DNA of 64,000 nucleotides from Microbacterium sp. RURRCA19A (GTDB taxonomy: Bacteria; Actinomycetota; Actinomycetes; Actinomycetales; Microbacteriaceae). Location of the stretch: positions 372,001 through 436,000 of the forward strand of contig NZ_FTNQ01000002.1 in the NCBI RefSeq assembly GCF_900156455.1, read 5' to 3'. Below are positions 1 to 8,664 of this stretch, in pieces (within the stretch, counting starts at the first letter, position 1; the number at the start of each line of letters is the position of its first letter). A program made the position numbers and the translations under genes. The notes below the pieces were generated by a model. It saw nothing but the letters and a program-made list of their open reading frames with translations. It made no database searches and was not told the DNA's origin.

Positions 1-849
1 ACGGCGACGGAGCCCTCGGACGACGCGACCCCTGACCTCGTCACCGTTCCGGGCGCGCGCTTGGTCCACATCGACCCGCAGTCGATCGTGCCGAACCCCC
101 GTCAGCCCCGTACGCACTTCGACCCGGACGACCTCGCCGAGCTCGTCCACTCCGTACGCGAGTTCGGCGTGCTGCAGCCGGTGGTCGTCCGCGACAAGGG
201 CGATGGCACCTATGAGCTGATCATGGGTGAGCGCCGTACCCGTGCCTCGCGTGAAGCGGGGCTGTCGTCGATTCCCGCCGTGGTTCGCGAGACCGAGGAT
301 GAGTACCTCCTGCGGGACGCGCTTCTCGAGAACCTGCACCGGTCGCAGCTGAACCCGCTGGAAGAGGCCTCCGCGTACCAGCAGCTCCTCGAGGACTTCG
401 GGATCACGCAGGAGGAGCTCGCGACCCGCATCGGTCGCTCGCGCCCGCAGATCAGCAACACCATCCGTCTGCTGAAGCTCCCCGTCCCCGTTCAGCAGCG
501 GGTTGCTGCCGGCGTTCTGACCGCCGGCCACGCGCGCGCGATCCTCTCGCTCGACGACCAGCGTGAGATGCAGAAGCTCGCGGACAAGATCGTCAACGAA
601 GATCTTTCGGTGCGCGCTGCAGAGGCTGCGGCGAAGATGCCGGGTGTGGCTCCGGTGCGGCAGAAGCCGAAGGCCGGCAGCCGCCGCTCGGGTCTGGATG
701 ACATCGCGGAGCGTCTGGGTGATCGCTTCGACACCAAGGTGAAGGTCTCGCTGACGGCGAGAAAAGGCCAGATCAGCATAGATTTCGCGAGCATCCAGGA
801 CCTCAATCGCATCCTCGCCGTTCTGGGTGAAGAGGGCTACACGGGCTGA
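1..849 (+). CDS. parB: Chromosome partitioning protein ParB (5' end outside window)
   Basis: ParB is the CTP-dependent DNA clamp that loads at parS and works with ParA and SMC to segregate origins. The reading frame is open from base 1, so the true start lies upstream and about 283 residues are visible. The visible part begins just before the ParB/Spo0J N-terminal domain. The CTP-binding arginine motif GERRTRAS is present, followed by [14 protein letters not shown]. The helix-turn-helix for parS ([19 protein letters not shown]) and a short C-terminal dimerisation region follow. The internal TTG at 61 is not the start, because coding sequence continues 5' of it. Presence of parB implies parA, rsmG and dnaA lie just to the left. 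I saw no consensus parS site in the window. Confidence 0.96.
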   Translation, partial: TATEPSDDATPDLVTVPGARLVHIDPQSIVPNPRQPRTHFDPDDLAELVHSVREFGVLQPVVVRDKGDGTYELIMGERRTRASREAGLSSIPAVVRETEDEYLLRDALLENLHRSQLNPLEEASAYQQLLEDFGITQEELATRIGRSRPQISNTIRLLKLPVPVQQRVAAGVLTAGHARAILSLDDQREMQKLADKIVNEDLSVRAAEAAAKMPGVAPVRQKPKAGSRRSGLDDIAERLGDRFDTKVKVSLTARKGQISIDFASIQDLNRILAVLGEEGYTG

Positions 850-888
850 GTAGGGGCTCATTCCCCACTTGGCATATGCCGAGAGCGG

Positions 889-922
889 ACGTCGAGCGGC
901 TCCCCCGTCGGAGGCTCGACGT
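889..922. terminator. Hairpin after parB
   Basis: Inverted repeat with 9-bp perfect arms (889-897 and 914-922) and a 16-nt loop, 40 nt after the parB stop. No U-tract follows. The right arm runs into the TAGGCT box of the next gene, so it could also act as an operator. A perfect 10-bp palindrome GGCATATGCC (871-880) sits just upstream. Confidence 0.5.
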
Positions 923-927
923 AGGCT
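922..927 (+). promoter_or_regulatory. -10 box TAGGCT, leaderless start
   Basis: TAGGCT ends 6 nt before the GTG at 934, which would place transcription initiation at or next to the start codon. The same arrangement recurs at many genes in this window. Confidence 0.55.
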
Positions 928-933
928 GGAGAG

Positions 934-1281
934 GTGACCGCGAAAGACCAGAGCCCTCGCCGCCGCGCCAGTCTGGAACTACTGCGAGCTGAGGCCTCTG
1001 ATGAACTCGCCGTCCTCATCCACGAGCGTCTCCGTGGCGGCGAAGACCCGTGGGACTTCATGGAAGACCTGCCGAGCGTCGACGAACTGGTCGTGCTGAC
1101 CCTTCGCGCCGAGAACATCGCCGAGAACGGCGGCGTCCGACCCACACGGTCTCGCAACTATCGCGTCCTCCGGCAGATCGCGCTGGATTATCCGGCGCTC
1201 ACGCGGGCCGTGTGGCGCATTCTCGGCGACGAGGAGCCGCACCGCCGCTGGGACGCCTCGGTGCGTCTCGACGCCTCCTAG
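934..1281 (+). CDS. Conserved hypothetical protein next to parB
   Basis: 115-residue soluble acidic protein of unknown function. It has no signal peptide or membrane segment. The N-terminus is basic (SPRRRASLELL), followed by an amphipathic helical stretch (SDELAVLIHERLRGG) and a C-terminal block (RNYRVLRQIALDYPAL). The GTG start is chosen because TAGGCT lies 6 nt upstream, fitting a leaderless message. It converges on trxA and shares a bidirectional terminator with it. I do not recognise the family; its place beside parB suggests a vertically inherited origin-region gene. Confidence 0.75.
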   Translation: MTAKDQSPRRRASLELLRAEASDELAVLIHERLRGGEDPWDFMEDLPSVDELVVLTLRAENIAENGGVRPTRSRNYRVLRQIALDYPALTRAVWRILGDEEPHRRWDASVRLDAS

Positions 1282-1349
1282 GGCGCCACGGAGCCGCCGG
1301 CGGCCGATGGCGGCGGCCTGGCATCCCTCCGTAGACCAGAAGGACGAGA

Positions 1350-1384
1350 AAGGCCCCCGGCATCACGAGGATGCCGGGGGCCTT
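1350..1384. terminator. Bidirectional terminator between the parB-side gene and trxA
   Basis: Perfect 15-bp inverted repeat (1350-1364 with 1370-1384) and a 5-nt loop. The arms begin AAGG and end CCTT, giving an A/T flank on both strands. It lies between two convergent genes. The loop-proximal arm ends carry GCATC/GATGC. Confidence 0.9.
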
Positions 1385-1398
1385 CGCTACGAGCGGGA

Positions 1399-1722
1399 TC
1401 AGCCGATGTAGGCCTCGAGGTCCTTCTCGAGCGCGAACTTGGGCTTGGCGCCGATGATGGTCGTCTTGACCTCGCCGCCCTCGAACACCTTCATCGCGGG
1501 GATGGAGGTGATCTGATACTTCATCGCGAGGTCGGGGTTCTCGTCGACGTTGAGCTTCACGATGGTGATCTTGTCGGCGTTCTCGGACTGGATCTCATCG
1601 AGAACGGGGCTGACCATACGACACGGTCCGCACCACTCGGCCCAGAAGTCCACGAGAACGGGGCCCTCGGCCTGCAGGACGTCCTGCTCGAAGGTCGCGC
1701 TGGTCGTCGCCTTGGCGGTCAT
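1399..1722 (-). CDS. trxA: Thioredoxin
   Basis: 107-residue cytosolic thioredoxin that reduces protein disulfides and is recycled by TrxB. The canonical active site is present in VDFWAEWCGPCRM (WCGPC), with the cis-proline region TSIPAMKVF and a C-terminal helix, at normal family length. The ATG at 1722 is preferred over 1728 because AGGAG lies 8 nt before it but only 2 nt before the other. It lies 62 nt downstream of trxB. That gap contains its own GGAAT-N18-GTT element, so trxA is probably transcribed both with trxB and from this sigma-R-type promoter under thiol-oxidative stress. Confidence 0.97.
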   Translation of the reverse strand: MTAKATTSATFEQDVLQAEGPVLVDFWAEWCGPCRMVSPVLDEIQSENADKITIVKLNVDENPDLAMKYQITSIPAMKVFEGGEVKTTIIGAKPKFALEKDLEAYIG

Positions 1723-1758
1723 GTGCATTTCTCCTTAGATGGAAGCGTTACCGGATGA

Positions 1759-1784
1759 AACCCCGGTGAGAACGGATTTATTCC
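1759..1784 (-). promoter_or_regulatory. Sigma-R-type promoter of trxA
   Basis: On the minus strand GGAAT (1784-1780) is followed by exactly 18 nt and GTT (1761-1759). This is the consensus used by SigR/SigH-type ECF factors of actinobacteria. It begins directly after the trxB stop codon. An identical arrangement precedes trxB, and both share the 13-mer spanning 1751-1763 and 2799-2811. Confidence 0.75.
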
Positions 1785-2771
1785 TCAGACGACGGCCGCG
1801 TCGGGGAGTCCTTCGAGAGGACTCTCGGCGACCGCGGGCTCACCGGCCTCACCGCGTGCGGCGAGGAAGTGCTCCACGTCGAGTGCGGCGACCGTGCCAC
1901 TGCCGGCTGCCGTGATGGCCTGACGGTACGTCGGGTCGATCACGTCGCCCGCGGCGAAGACACCGTCGACCGACGTGCGCGACGAGCGACCGTCGACCCA
2001 GATCGTCCCCTCGGGGGTGAGCTGGAGCTTGTCGTGCACGAGGTGCGTGCGCGGGTCGTTTCCGATCGCGACGAACAGACCGTCGATCGGGAGGTCGCTC
2101 TCGCTGCCGTCGACCGTCGAACGCAGGCGGATGCCATCGACGGCCTCGTCCCCGAGGATTTCCGCGACTTCGCTGTTCCACACGAACTCGATCTTCGGGT
2201 TCGCGAAGGCGCGCTCCTGCATGATCTTCGAGGCGCGGAGGGTGTCCTTGCGGTGGACGATATAGACCTTCGACGCGAACTTCGTCAGGAAGTTGGCCTC
2301 TTCCATCGCGGAGTCTCCGCCGCCGACGACGGCGATCGTCCGCTCACGGAAGAAGAAGCCGTCGCAGGTGGCGCACCACGACACACCACGGCCGGAGAGA
2401 CGCTCTTCACCCTCGAGGCCGAGCTTGCGGTACGCGGAGCCGGTCGCGTAGATGATCGAGGCGGCCTCGTGCACCTTCCCGCTGCCGAGGGTGACCTTCT
2501 TGACGGGGCCGTCGAGCTCGAGCGACACGACGTCGTCGTAGAGGACCTCCGCGCCGAAACGCTCGGCCTGGGCCTGCATCTTGGCCATGAGGTCGGGTCC
2601 GAGGATGCCGTCGGGGAAGCCGGGGAAGTTCTCGACGTCGGTGGTGGTCATGAGATCGCCACCCGCTTCGACGGAGCTCGCGACGACGAGGGGTTCGAGG
2701 TTGGCTCGGGCGGCGTAGATCGCGGCGGTGTATCCCGCCGGGCCCGACCCGATGATGATGACGTGACGCAC
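1785..2771 (-). CDS. trxB: Thioredoxin reductase
   Basis: 328-residue FAD/NADPH enzyme that reduces thioredoxin. The N-terminal FAD-binding Rossmann motif is GSGPAG. The redox motif WCATCDG lies near residues 133-136, the NADPH-binding motif is GGGDSAMEEA, and the C-terminal FAD motif is FAAGDV. Length is usual for low-Mr bacterial TrxB. The GTG at 2771 is chosen because GAAGGGA lies 10 nt upstream and the protein then begins directly at the FAD fold. A longer ATG start at 2813 would add 14 basic residues and lies in the promoter region. It forms an operon with trxA. murJ, normally adjacent upstream, is absent. Confidence 0.96.
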   Translation of the reverse strand: MRHVIIIGSGPAGYTAAIYAARANLEPLVVASSVEAGGDLMTTTDVENFPGFPDGILGPDLMAKMQAQAERFGAEVLYDDVVSLELDGPVKKVTLGSGKVHEAASIIYATGSAYRKLGLEGEERLSGRGVSWCATCDGFFFRERTIAVVGGGDSAMEEANFLTKFASKVYIVHRKDTLRASKIMQERAFANPKIEFVWNSEVAEILGDEAVDGIRLRSTVDGSESDLPIDGLFVAIGNDPRTHLVHDKLQLTPEGTIWVDGRSSRTSVDGVFAAGDVIDPTYRQAITAAGSGTVAALDVEHFLAARGEAGEPAVAESPLEGLPDAAVV

Positions 2772-2806
2772 GGTAGCGCGTTCCCTTCGTTGATTCCGCC
2801 GGATGA

Positions 2807-2832
2807 AACCCATGGTAGCCCCGCAGTATTCC
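2807..2832 (-). promoter_or_regulatory. Sigma-R-type promoter of trxB
   Basis: Minus strand GGAAT (2832-2828), 18 nt, GTT (2809-2807), about 36 nt upstream of the chosen GTG start. It has the same spacing as the trxA element, supporting disulfide-stress control of both genes by a SigR/SigH homologue. Confidence 0.78.
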
Positions 2833-2865
2833 TGGGGCCTGGGGCTGGCGCGGGTCGTGTGAGCC

Positions 2866-5007
2866 TCAGGAGTGACCGACGCGGTCGGCCTCGCGGGAGG
2901 CACCGTCGTCTTCCTCCGGCTGCTCCGGCGCGCGGGCGCGCCGGCGGCGGCTGACCGTGCGCAGTACCCCGATTCCGAGGAACGCGACCACGAGGACGAT
3001 GAAGACGATGAGGCCGATGCTCTCCCACTCGGCGCGCACTTCGACCTGCACGTTCTGTCGGGCGCCGATGACCTCTCCGGTCGGGCTGTAGAGCTGCATC
3101 GAGACGTCGACCTCGCCGTTGGCGATGCGGGCCTCGACGGGAACCTCGACGCGGGTGTTCGCCGAGGCCTGGGCGTCGATGGGTGTGTCAGCCTGGACTC
3201 GGAGGCGTACGTCGTCGGGCTGGGTCCGCAGCACCACCGAGATGGGCCACGGCAGGTCGTTGCGCACCCACGGTCGCAGCGGTGCGCTGGAGCTGACCAG
3301 CCGGAAGTCCGATGACAGGATGCCGACGGAGTCCAGCGTGGTCTGCGTCGCGGAGCGGTGGTCGGCGACCGCGGTGCGGGCGGCATCCCCGGTCCAGGCG
3401 ACGTTCAGCACCTGGAGGATCTCGGCACGTTCGCGTCCCGTGAGGAGCTCCGGCTGGTCGAGGATCGTCGCGAAACGGTCGATCGTGTCTTCGTCGGAGA
3501 GCAGGTCGGCGACGTCGGCCGCGCGGACGGCGTCAGGGGACGCCTCTCCGAGCGACACGTCCGTCCGCGGAGCGCCCATGATCGCGGCGAACGTGGTGGG
3601 AAGGTATCCGGGGGCGGATCCCAGGGCGCCGAGCGTCGCGCGAAGGCTCACGCGTGAGCGATCGGTGCCACGGTCGAGGACGGCCAGCACGGGGCGGTCG
3701 GCCGCACCCGTGCGGGCGAAGGCGAGATGCCCGGATGCGGCGGCCAGGGCGGAGCCGCGCAGGGCGGTGTCGTTCTCGGCGGCGGCCGTGGTCAGGGCAC
3801 GCGACACTTCCGCGTCGTACACCGGGGTCGCCACCCCGTCCACGGCGGCGGTGGCGGTCGCGGTGCCTCCCGCGAGGTTGGTCGACGCGACGAGGATGCG
3901 GGCGGGGGCGGCGTCCGATCCGAGGGCGCCGAGAGCGCCGACCACGGAGGAGTCGACGGAGCCGGTCGCGGGCCAGAACACGTTCTGATCGGCGGATCCG
4001 ATGTCGAGCAGGGCGGTGAGGTCGGGGAAGGGGGGCTGTCCGGGAGCCGTCGAGGCGGAGGGGCTCGGCGTCGTCACCGCCGAGACCGGCTGGGTGAAGT
4101 CCGCCGCCGTCATGTACGACTGCAGTGACGTCGGTGCCAGGGGGGTCGTGACACCGGCGCGGATCTGCGCCGACAGGTCGGCGTCGCCGAACTGCAGGGC
4201 GAAACGGTCGTTGGGGAGGGCGAGCAGGCGCTTCAGCCACGCGACCGCGGTAGGGGGTGCGGAAGAACCGAGCACCCGGATGGCGGCGGGGATCGCCGGG
4301 TCGACGGCCAGGGTCGCGACCGAGCCGTCGACGGCATCCAATTGCGCCGAGAGGGCCCCGTCGACCGCGGTGAGGTCGGCCAGTTCCTTCGCGGTGAGCA
4401 GGCCCCCGGTGCGGGGGGCCGCGGTGATCGGCACCACGACCGCCAGCGGGGTGCTCGCCCCCTCGGCGGGCACGACGACCACGGTGGGCGCCTGGAGCGA
4501 GGCTCCCCCGCTCGTCTGGGCCAGCACGGGGTACACCCCGGCGCCGCGCCCGAGGAGCGCCGGGTCGGTGCCCTGCACCGTGAACGACACCGAGTTCTGT
4601 GCCGACGGGGCCGTGGCATCCAAGGTTCCCGTCGCGATCTGCTGCAGCGTGACACCGGACGCGTCGCCGCTCAGCCACCGGGTGAGGGCGGCGTCGTCGG
4701 TCAGCGGCGCCGCACCGATCGACAGCGAGACGGAGGCCGCCGAGACCGTCGAGGTGCCGGGGTTGGCGAGCGTCGCCAGCACCGCGAGAGTCTCGCCCGG
4801 GCGCAGGATGCCGTTGCCGGCGGGCGCCGCGGCGAGTGTGGGCGACGCGGTACCCGCGGAGGGCGAGGGGGTCGGGGTCGCCGCGGTGGCGGCGAGCGGC
4901 GCCGCGAGTCCGAGCGCGAGGGCGGCCGCGGCGAGGGTCGCCAGGAATCGGCGCGTGAGAGAGCGCCGTGGCACGGGTGAGCCCGAGGGCAGGGAGGTCA
5001 CGTTCAT
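2866..5007 (-). CDS. DUF6049 family secreted/membrane protein
   Basis: 713-residue envelope protein resembling the Rv3909-type DUF6049 family found beside murJ and trxB in actinobacteria; function unknown. It has a Sec signal peptide (RRFLATLAAAALALGLAAP), an Ala/Thr/Pro-rich linker and an immunoglobulin-like region (LAVLATLANPGTSTVSAASV). A long extracellular domain follows. It ends with one C-terminal transmembrane helix (IGLIVFIVLVVAFLGIGVL) and a basic/acidic cytoplasmic tail. The ATG at 5007 immediately precedes the signal peptide, and a TAGACT box lies on the minus strand at 5051-5046. Its expected downstream partner murJ is missing: trxB begins 94 nt after the stop codon. Confidence 0.85.
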   Translation of the reverse strand: MNVTSLPSGSPVPRRSLTRRFLATLAAAALALGLAAPLAATAATPTPSPSAGTASPTLAAAPAGNGILRPGETLAVLATLANPGTSTVSAASVSLSIGAAPLTDDAALTRWLSGDASGVTLQQIATGTLDATAPSAQNSVSFTVQGTDPALLGRGAGVYPVLAQTSGGASLQAPTVVVVPAEGASTPLAVVVPITAAPRTGGLLTAKELADLTAVDGALSAQLDAVDGSVATLAVDPAIPAAIRVLGSSAPPTAVAWLKRLLALPNDRFALQFGDADLSAQIRAGVTTPLAPTSLQSYMTAADFTQPVSAVTTPSPSASTAPGQPPFPDLTALLDIGSADQNVFWPATGSVDSSVVGALGALGSDAAPARILVASTNLAGGTATATAAVDGVATPVYDAEVSRALTTAAAENDTALRGSALAAASGHLAFARTGAADRPVLAVLDRGTDRSRVSLRATLGALGSAPGYLPTTFAAIMGAPRTDVSLGEASPDAVRAADVADLLSDEDTIDRFATILDQPELLTGRERAEILQVLNVAWTGDAARTAVADHRSATQTTLDSVGILSSDFRLVSSSAPLRPWVRNDLPWPISVVLRTQPDDVRLRVQADTPIDAQASANTRVEVPVEARIANGEVDVSMQLYSPTGEVIGARQNVQVEVRAEWESIGLIVFIVLVVAFLGIGVLRTVSRRRRARAPEQPEEDDGASREADRVGHS

Positions 5008-5105
5008 ACGAGCGTCGGTGGGCGAGGGGGCCTCGCACCGCGACGAGTCTAGGTCCGCCGCCTCGGAACCCCCCGATAGCCTCGCGCAGACGGTTGAATG
5101 GACCG

Positions 5106-6620
5106 GTGCTCCCCGAACCCGATCCGACACTCTGCCGTGCCCTCGCCGACGATCTGCGGTCCGCGGGCTACGCGGGTGCGTCGCTGCGGGCCGCGTGGGG
5201 CGCCCTCGCCGACGACGCGCTCGCGCGGGGCCTGCGGCGACCGGCCGAACGCGAACTCGGCGACCGACGCGACCCGCTCGCGGTCCTCGGGCGTCTGTGG
5301 GGGCTCGGTGCGCCCGTCGCGCGCGAGGACGCCGCGGCGGCTCTTCCGGCGCTCGGTCTCGACGGGGCGGAGGCTCTCGGTCTCGTCTCGCTCGACGGCG
5401 ACAGTGTCGCGCCCGAGGTCCTGATCCGTCCGCAGCCCTTCGCCGACCCCGACGGAGAAGTCGAGTGGTGGATCGCGAGCGATCTCGACGAGGCGGCCCT
5501 GGGGGGAGCCCTCCCCGAGAACCACGTCCTGGGGGTCGGCGGGGCATCGCAGACCCTCGCCAAGCTCCAGCTCACCTGGCGCGGCGGTACGGCCCTCGAC
5601 CTCGGTACGGGCTGCGGCATCCAGGCTCTCCGCCTGCGGCGGCTCGTGCCGCGGGTGGTCGCGACGGACATCTCCGAGCGTGCGCTGCGCTTCACGCGTC
5701 TGAACGCACTGCTCAACGACGTCGACGGGATCGAGACGCGGCTCGGTTCGCTCTTCGACCCCGTCGAGGGGGAGACGTTCGACCGGGTGGCATCCAATCC
5801 CCCGTTCGTGATCACGCCGCGGGTCGCGGGTGTCCCGGCGTACGAGTACCGTGACGGCGGGCTCGAGGGCGATGCGCTCGTCGCCGCGGTGATCTCCTCG
5901 GTCGGTGCGCACCTCGCGCCGGGCGGCGTCGCACAGTCGCTCGGCAACTGGGAGTACCGCGAGGGGGAGTCGGGGCTGGACCGCGTGCGGGGCTGGGTCG
6001 ATCCGTCGCTCGACGCCTGGATCGTCGAACGCGAGCTGCTCGACCCGCTCGCCTACGCCGAGCTGTGGGTGCGCGACGGCGGGACCGTTCCGGGCACGCC
6101 CGAGTACGCGCGCCTCATCGATGCGTGGCTCGACGACTTCGCGGCTCGCGGGGTGACGGGCATCGGCTTCGGGTACGTTCTGCTGCGCCGACCCCTCGCC
6201 GGTGCGCCGACGCTCGCCCGCTACGAGCGGGTCGCCGGCGGTGGGGAGTCCGTGTTCGGCCCGCACCTCGCGGAGTGCCTCGAGAACCACGACCGCGCCG
6301 CCCTCCTCGACGATGAGGGGCTGGCATCCGCTGTGCTGCGGTTCTCGCCGGACGTCACCGAAGCCCGGCACCACCGCCCGGGCGAGGAGTCGCCCTCGGT
6401 GATCGAGCTGCGCCAGGGCGGTGGGTTCGGCCGCACGATCGAGGTCGACTCGGCGCTCGCGGCGCTGGTGGGCGCGTGCGACGGCGATCTGGCGGTCGGT
6501 CCGCTCGTCGACGCGATCGCGCAGCTCTTGGAGGTGGATGCCGGGGAACTCCGCGCCGACGTCCTGCCGCGGGTGCGCGAGCTCATCGTCACGGGCTTCC
6601 TGGTGTTCGCCGACGCGTGA
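5106..6620 (+). CDS. Class I SAM-dependent methyltransferase, HemK/RlmG-like
   Basis: Protein of about 504 residues with a central Rossmann methyltransferase domain: SAM-binding motif LDLGTGCGIQALRL, acidic motif VATDIS, and catalytic motif SNPPFV. NPPF-type enzymes methylate amide or exocyclic amino nitrogens (glutamine of release factors, or rRNA/DNA bases). The N-terminal 150 residues form an extra helical domain (LCRALADDLRSAGYAG). The C-terminal 150 residues are also extra (DLAVGPLVDAIAQLL). The substrate is unknown. The start could be TTG 5094 or GTG 5106; a TAGCCT box lies at 5077-5082. It converges on the RCC1 gene across a palindromic repeat. Confidence 0.85.
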   Translation: MLPEPDPTLCRALADDLRSAGYAGASLRAAWGALADDALARGLRRPAERELGDRRDPLAVLGRLWGLGAPVAREDAAAALPALGLDGAEALGLVSLDGDSVAPEVLIRPQPFADPDGEVEWWIASDLDEAALGGALPENHVLGVGGASQTLAKLQLTWRGGTALDLGTGCGIQALRLRRLVPRVVATDISERALRFTRLNALLNDVDGIETRLGSLFDPVEGETFDRVASNPPFVITPRVAGVPAYEYRDGGLEGDALVAAVISSVGAHLAPGGVAQSLGNWEYREGESGLDRVRGWVDPSLDAWIVERELLDPLAYAELWVRDGGTVPGTPEYARLIDAWLDDFAARGVTGIGFGYVLLRRPLAGAPTLARYERVAGGGESVFGPHLAECLENHDRAALLDDEGLASAVLRFSPDVTEARHHRPGEESPSVIELRQGGGFGRTIEVDSALAALVGACDGDLAVGPLVDAIAQLLEVDAGELRADVLPRVRELIVTGFLVFADA

Positions 6621-6638
6621 GGCGTGGGGCCGGCTCGA

Positions 6639-6732
6639 GTGTGCAGGACACGCGGGTGCGGCGCGGCGGTCGGGGGGTTCAGTGTCCAAGACACGCGGAT
6701 GCCTCCGCGCGCTGTCCGCGTGTCTTGGACAC
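6639..6732. repeat. Convergent-gene palindromic repeat, copy A
   Basis: Perfect 18-bp inverted repeat (6682-6699 with 6715-6732) and a 15-nt loop. The core is GTGTCCAAGACACGC. A degenerate third arm, GTGTGCAGGACACGCGG, lies at 6639-6655. It occupies the space between the methyltransferase and RCC1 genes, which face each other. Related copies lie at 36271-36331 and 38715-38772, also between convergent genes. Likely a dispersed bidirectional terminator of REP type. Confidence 0.85.
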
Positions 6733-6767
6733 CGAAGGGGGCGAAGCGCGAGACCTCGCCCGTCGGT

Positions 6768-8510
6768 TCAGGTCCTGCGTCGCTTTCGGAGGACGACGAC
6801 TCCTCCGAGTGCCAGGAGAGCACCGATCGCTGCTGCCAGGACGAGCGGCAGGCCGGGGAGTCCCGTGACCGCGAGCGCGCTCGCCGTCGTGCCGTCATCG
6901 GGCCCGCGCCCCACGGGAGGCGCGGCCGCGGTCGCCGTCGGTGAGGGAGTCGCCGTGGGCGTGGGCGTGGGCGTTGCCGTGGGTGTCGACGACGCCGTCG
7001 GTGTGGGGGTCGGTGTCGGGGAGTCGATGTACGTGAACCCCGCGGGGAAGACGGTGGTCACGGCGATGCTGGTCGGCGTGGTGCCGGCGACGATGGCGGC
7101 CGTGGCGGAGACGTCGACGGGACCGCTCGCGTGCGGCGGAGTGACGACGGTGATCGGGCACGTGGAGGCGTCGAGGTCGGTGCCCGGGATGCCGTCGAAC
7201 GTCACCGTGGTCACCGCGAAGCCCACGGCCAGACCGGGTCGCGTCCTCCCCTCGGACGCATTGCTCCCGAGCTGCGCGGGGTCCGACAGTCCACCCCAGC
7301 TGTAGAGCCGGCCGTCCGATCCCCACCCGTAAGAAGCACGAAGACCGACCTCGACGTCGCGGATCTTCACCCCCGCCGGGATGTCGGTGGTGTCGACGGC
7401 GACCGGGGCGTACGCCGTCGCAGTGGAGCCGTCGCCCAACTGCCCGTCGGCGTTGTTCCCCCAGGAGTACATCGATCCGTCGCTCGCGAGAGCTACGGTG
7501 TGGAACTCGTTCGCAACGATCTTGGTGATGGTCGTGCCCGCGGGGATCTGTCCTGTCGCGACGCGGACCGGGGTGGGCGCCGACGCCACGCCGGGGTCCC
7601 CGACGCCGAGCACGCCGTTGCCGTTGTACCCCCACGCGTAGATGTTGCCGTCCGTGGCGAGGCCATAACCGACCCCCGATCCGGACGCGACCTGCGTGAA
7701 CGTGACCCCGGCGGGGACGGCGCCTTGCGCGACGCGCACGGGTCGGCGGGCATCCCCGGGGATGCCGTTGCCGTTGGATCCCTCGAAGCCGGTGCCCCAG
7801 GCATAGATCCACCCGTCGGTGCCCAGACCGTAGGTGTTGAAGTTCCCGTTGGCGATCTGGGTGAACGTCACCCCCGCGGGGACCTGTCCGCGGGCGACCG
7901 CGACCGGCGTGGAGCGCAGCGCCCCCGTCCCGTCGCCGACCAGGCTCTCACCCCACGCGTACACCCAGCCGTCGTCCGCGAGGACGGCGGCGCGGCCGGA
8001 CCCGATGGCCAGCGACACCGGCTTCACGCCCGCGGGGATCGCTCCCCGGAACGCTTTCACCGGCGAGCTGAACTGATCGGGGAAGAACGTGCCGACACCG
8101 AGTTGACCCGACGAGTTCAGGCCCCAGCCGTAGACGTCACCGGTGGACGTCAGGACGTATCCGGCCCATAGGTCGTAATCGGCATCCACGATCTCGGTCC
8201 CGGGTGGGAGCTCCCCCGCGGAGATGGGTGCGGGCAGGGACGAGCCACCGCCGGCCGTCGCCCCCCATTGACCGTCACCCCACGTCAGCACCCGATTGTC
8301 CTTCGTTATGACCATGGCGTTGAGACCGCCCGCCGCGAAGGAGCGCAACGGGGAGATCTCCGCACAGTCGAGGGTGACGGTCGTTCCTCCGGCGACGGGT
8401 CCGGAATCCGGGGTGGGTGCGGCCCCGGCCGCGAGCGGCGCCAAGACCGCGATGCTCGTGCCCATCGCGACCGCGGCGGCCAGGCCGACCCATGATGGTG
8501 TGCTCTTCAT
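6768..8510 (-). CDS. RCC1-repeat cell-surface protein with LAVTG sorting signal
   Basis: 580-residue exported protein. A signal peptide (VGLAAAVAMGTSIAVLAPLA) and a short IPT/TIG-like strand (GGTTVTLDC) are followed by about seven RCC1 beta-propeller blades, each with the signature type GLGTDGWIYAWG. The other half of the TIG-like fold follows (PITVVTPPHASGPVDVSATA). Then come a Pro/Thr wall-spanning region, LAVTG, a hydrophobic helix and the tail RKRRRT. LAxTG signals are recognised by class E sortases, so wall anchoring is likely. No sortase gene lies in the window. AGAAGAAG precedes the ATG. The ligand is unknown; RCC1 propellers usually mediate protein binding. Confidence 0.88.
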   Translation of the reverse strand: MKSTPSWVGLAAAVAMGTSIAVLAPLAAGAAPTPDSGPVAGGTTVTLDCAEISPLRSFAAGGLNAMVITKDNRVLTWGDGQWGATAGGGSSLPAPISAGELPPGTEIVDADYDLWAGYVLTSTGDVYGWGLNSSGQLGVGTFFPDQFSSPVKAFRGAIPAGVKPVSLAIGSGRAAVLADDGWVYAWGESLVGDGTGALRSTPVAVARGQVPAGVTFTQIANGNFNTYGLGTDGWIYAWGTGFEGSNGNGIPGDARRPVRVAQGAVPAGVTFTQVASGSGVGYGLATDGNIYAWGYNGNGVLGVGDPGVASAPTPVRVATGQIPAGTTITKIVANEFHTVALASDGSMYSWGNNADGQLGDGSTATAYAPVAVDTTDIPAGVKIRDVEVGLRASYGWGSDGRLYSWGGLSDPAQLGSNASEGRTRPGLAVGFAVTTVTFDGIPGTDLDASTCPITVVTPPHASGPVDVSATAAIVAGTTPTSIAVTTVFPAGFTYIDSPTPTPTPTASSTPTATPTPTPTATPSPTATAAAPPVGRGPDDGTTASALAVTGLPGLPLVLAAAIGALLALGGVVVLRKRRRT

Positions 8511-8651
8511 GCTTCTTCTTTCCGGCTAGGTCCGCCCCCACGGCAATCCACGCCTTGAGGACTCCGCGAGGCGAGGATCATGACGCGAATCCGGGAGAAT
8601 GGCGTCCGTGATCGGGTGCGACACGGATCCTTCCGCGTCGGTGCCCCCGGT

Positions 8652-8657
8652 TAGGCT
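8652..8657 (+). promoter_or_regulatory. -10 box TAGGCT, leaderless start of cca
   Basis: TAGGCT ends 7 nt before the ATG at 8665. There is no Shine-Dalgarno sequence between them. Confidence 0.6.
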
Positions 8658-8664
8658 CGAAGGC

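Noticed and set aside
4001..5854. Long plus-strand ORF opposite the DUF6049 gene
   Set aside because: It is an antisense shadow in GC-rich DNA: Arg/Ala/Gly-rich with no family pattern, while the minus strand carries a signal peptide, domain and membrane helix.
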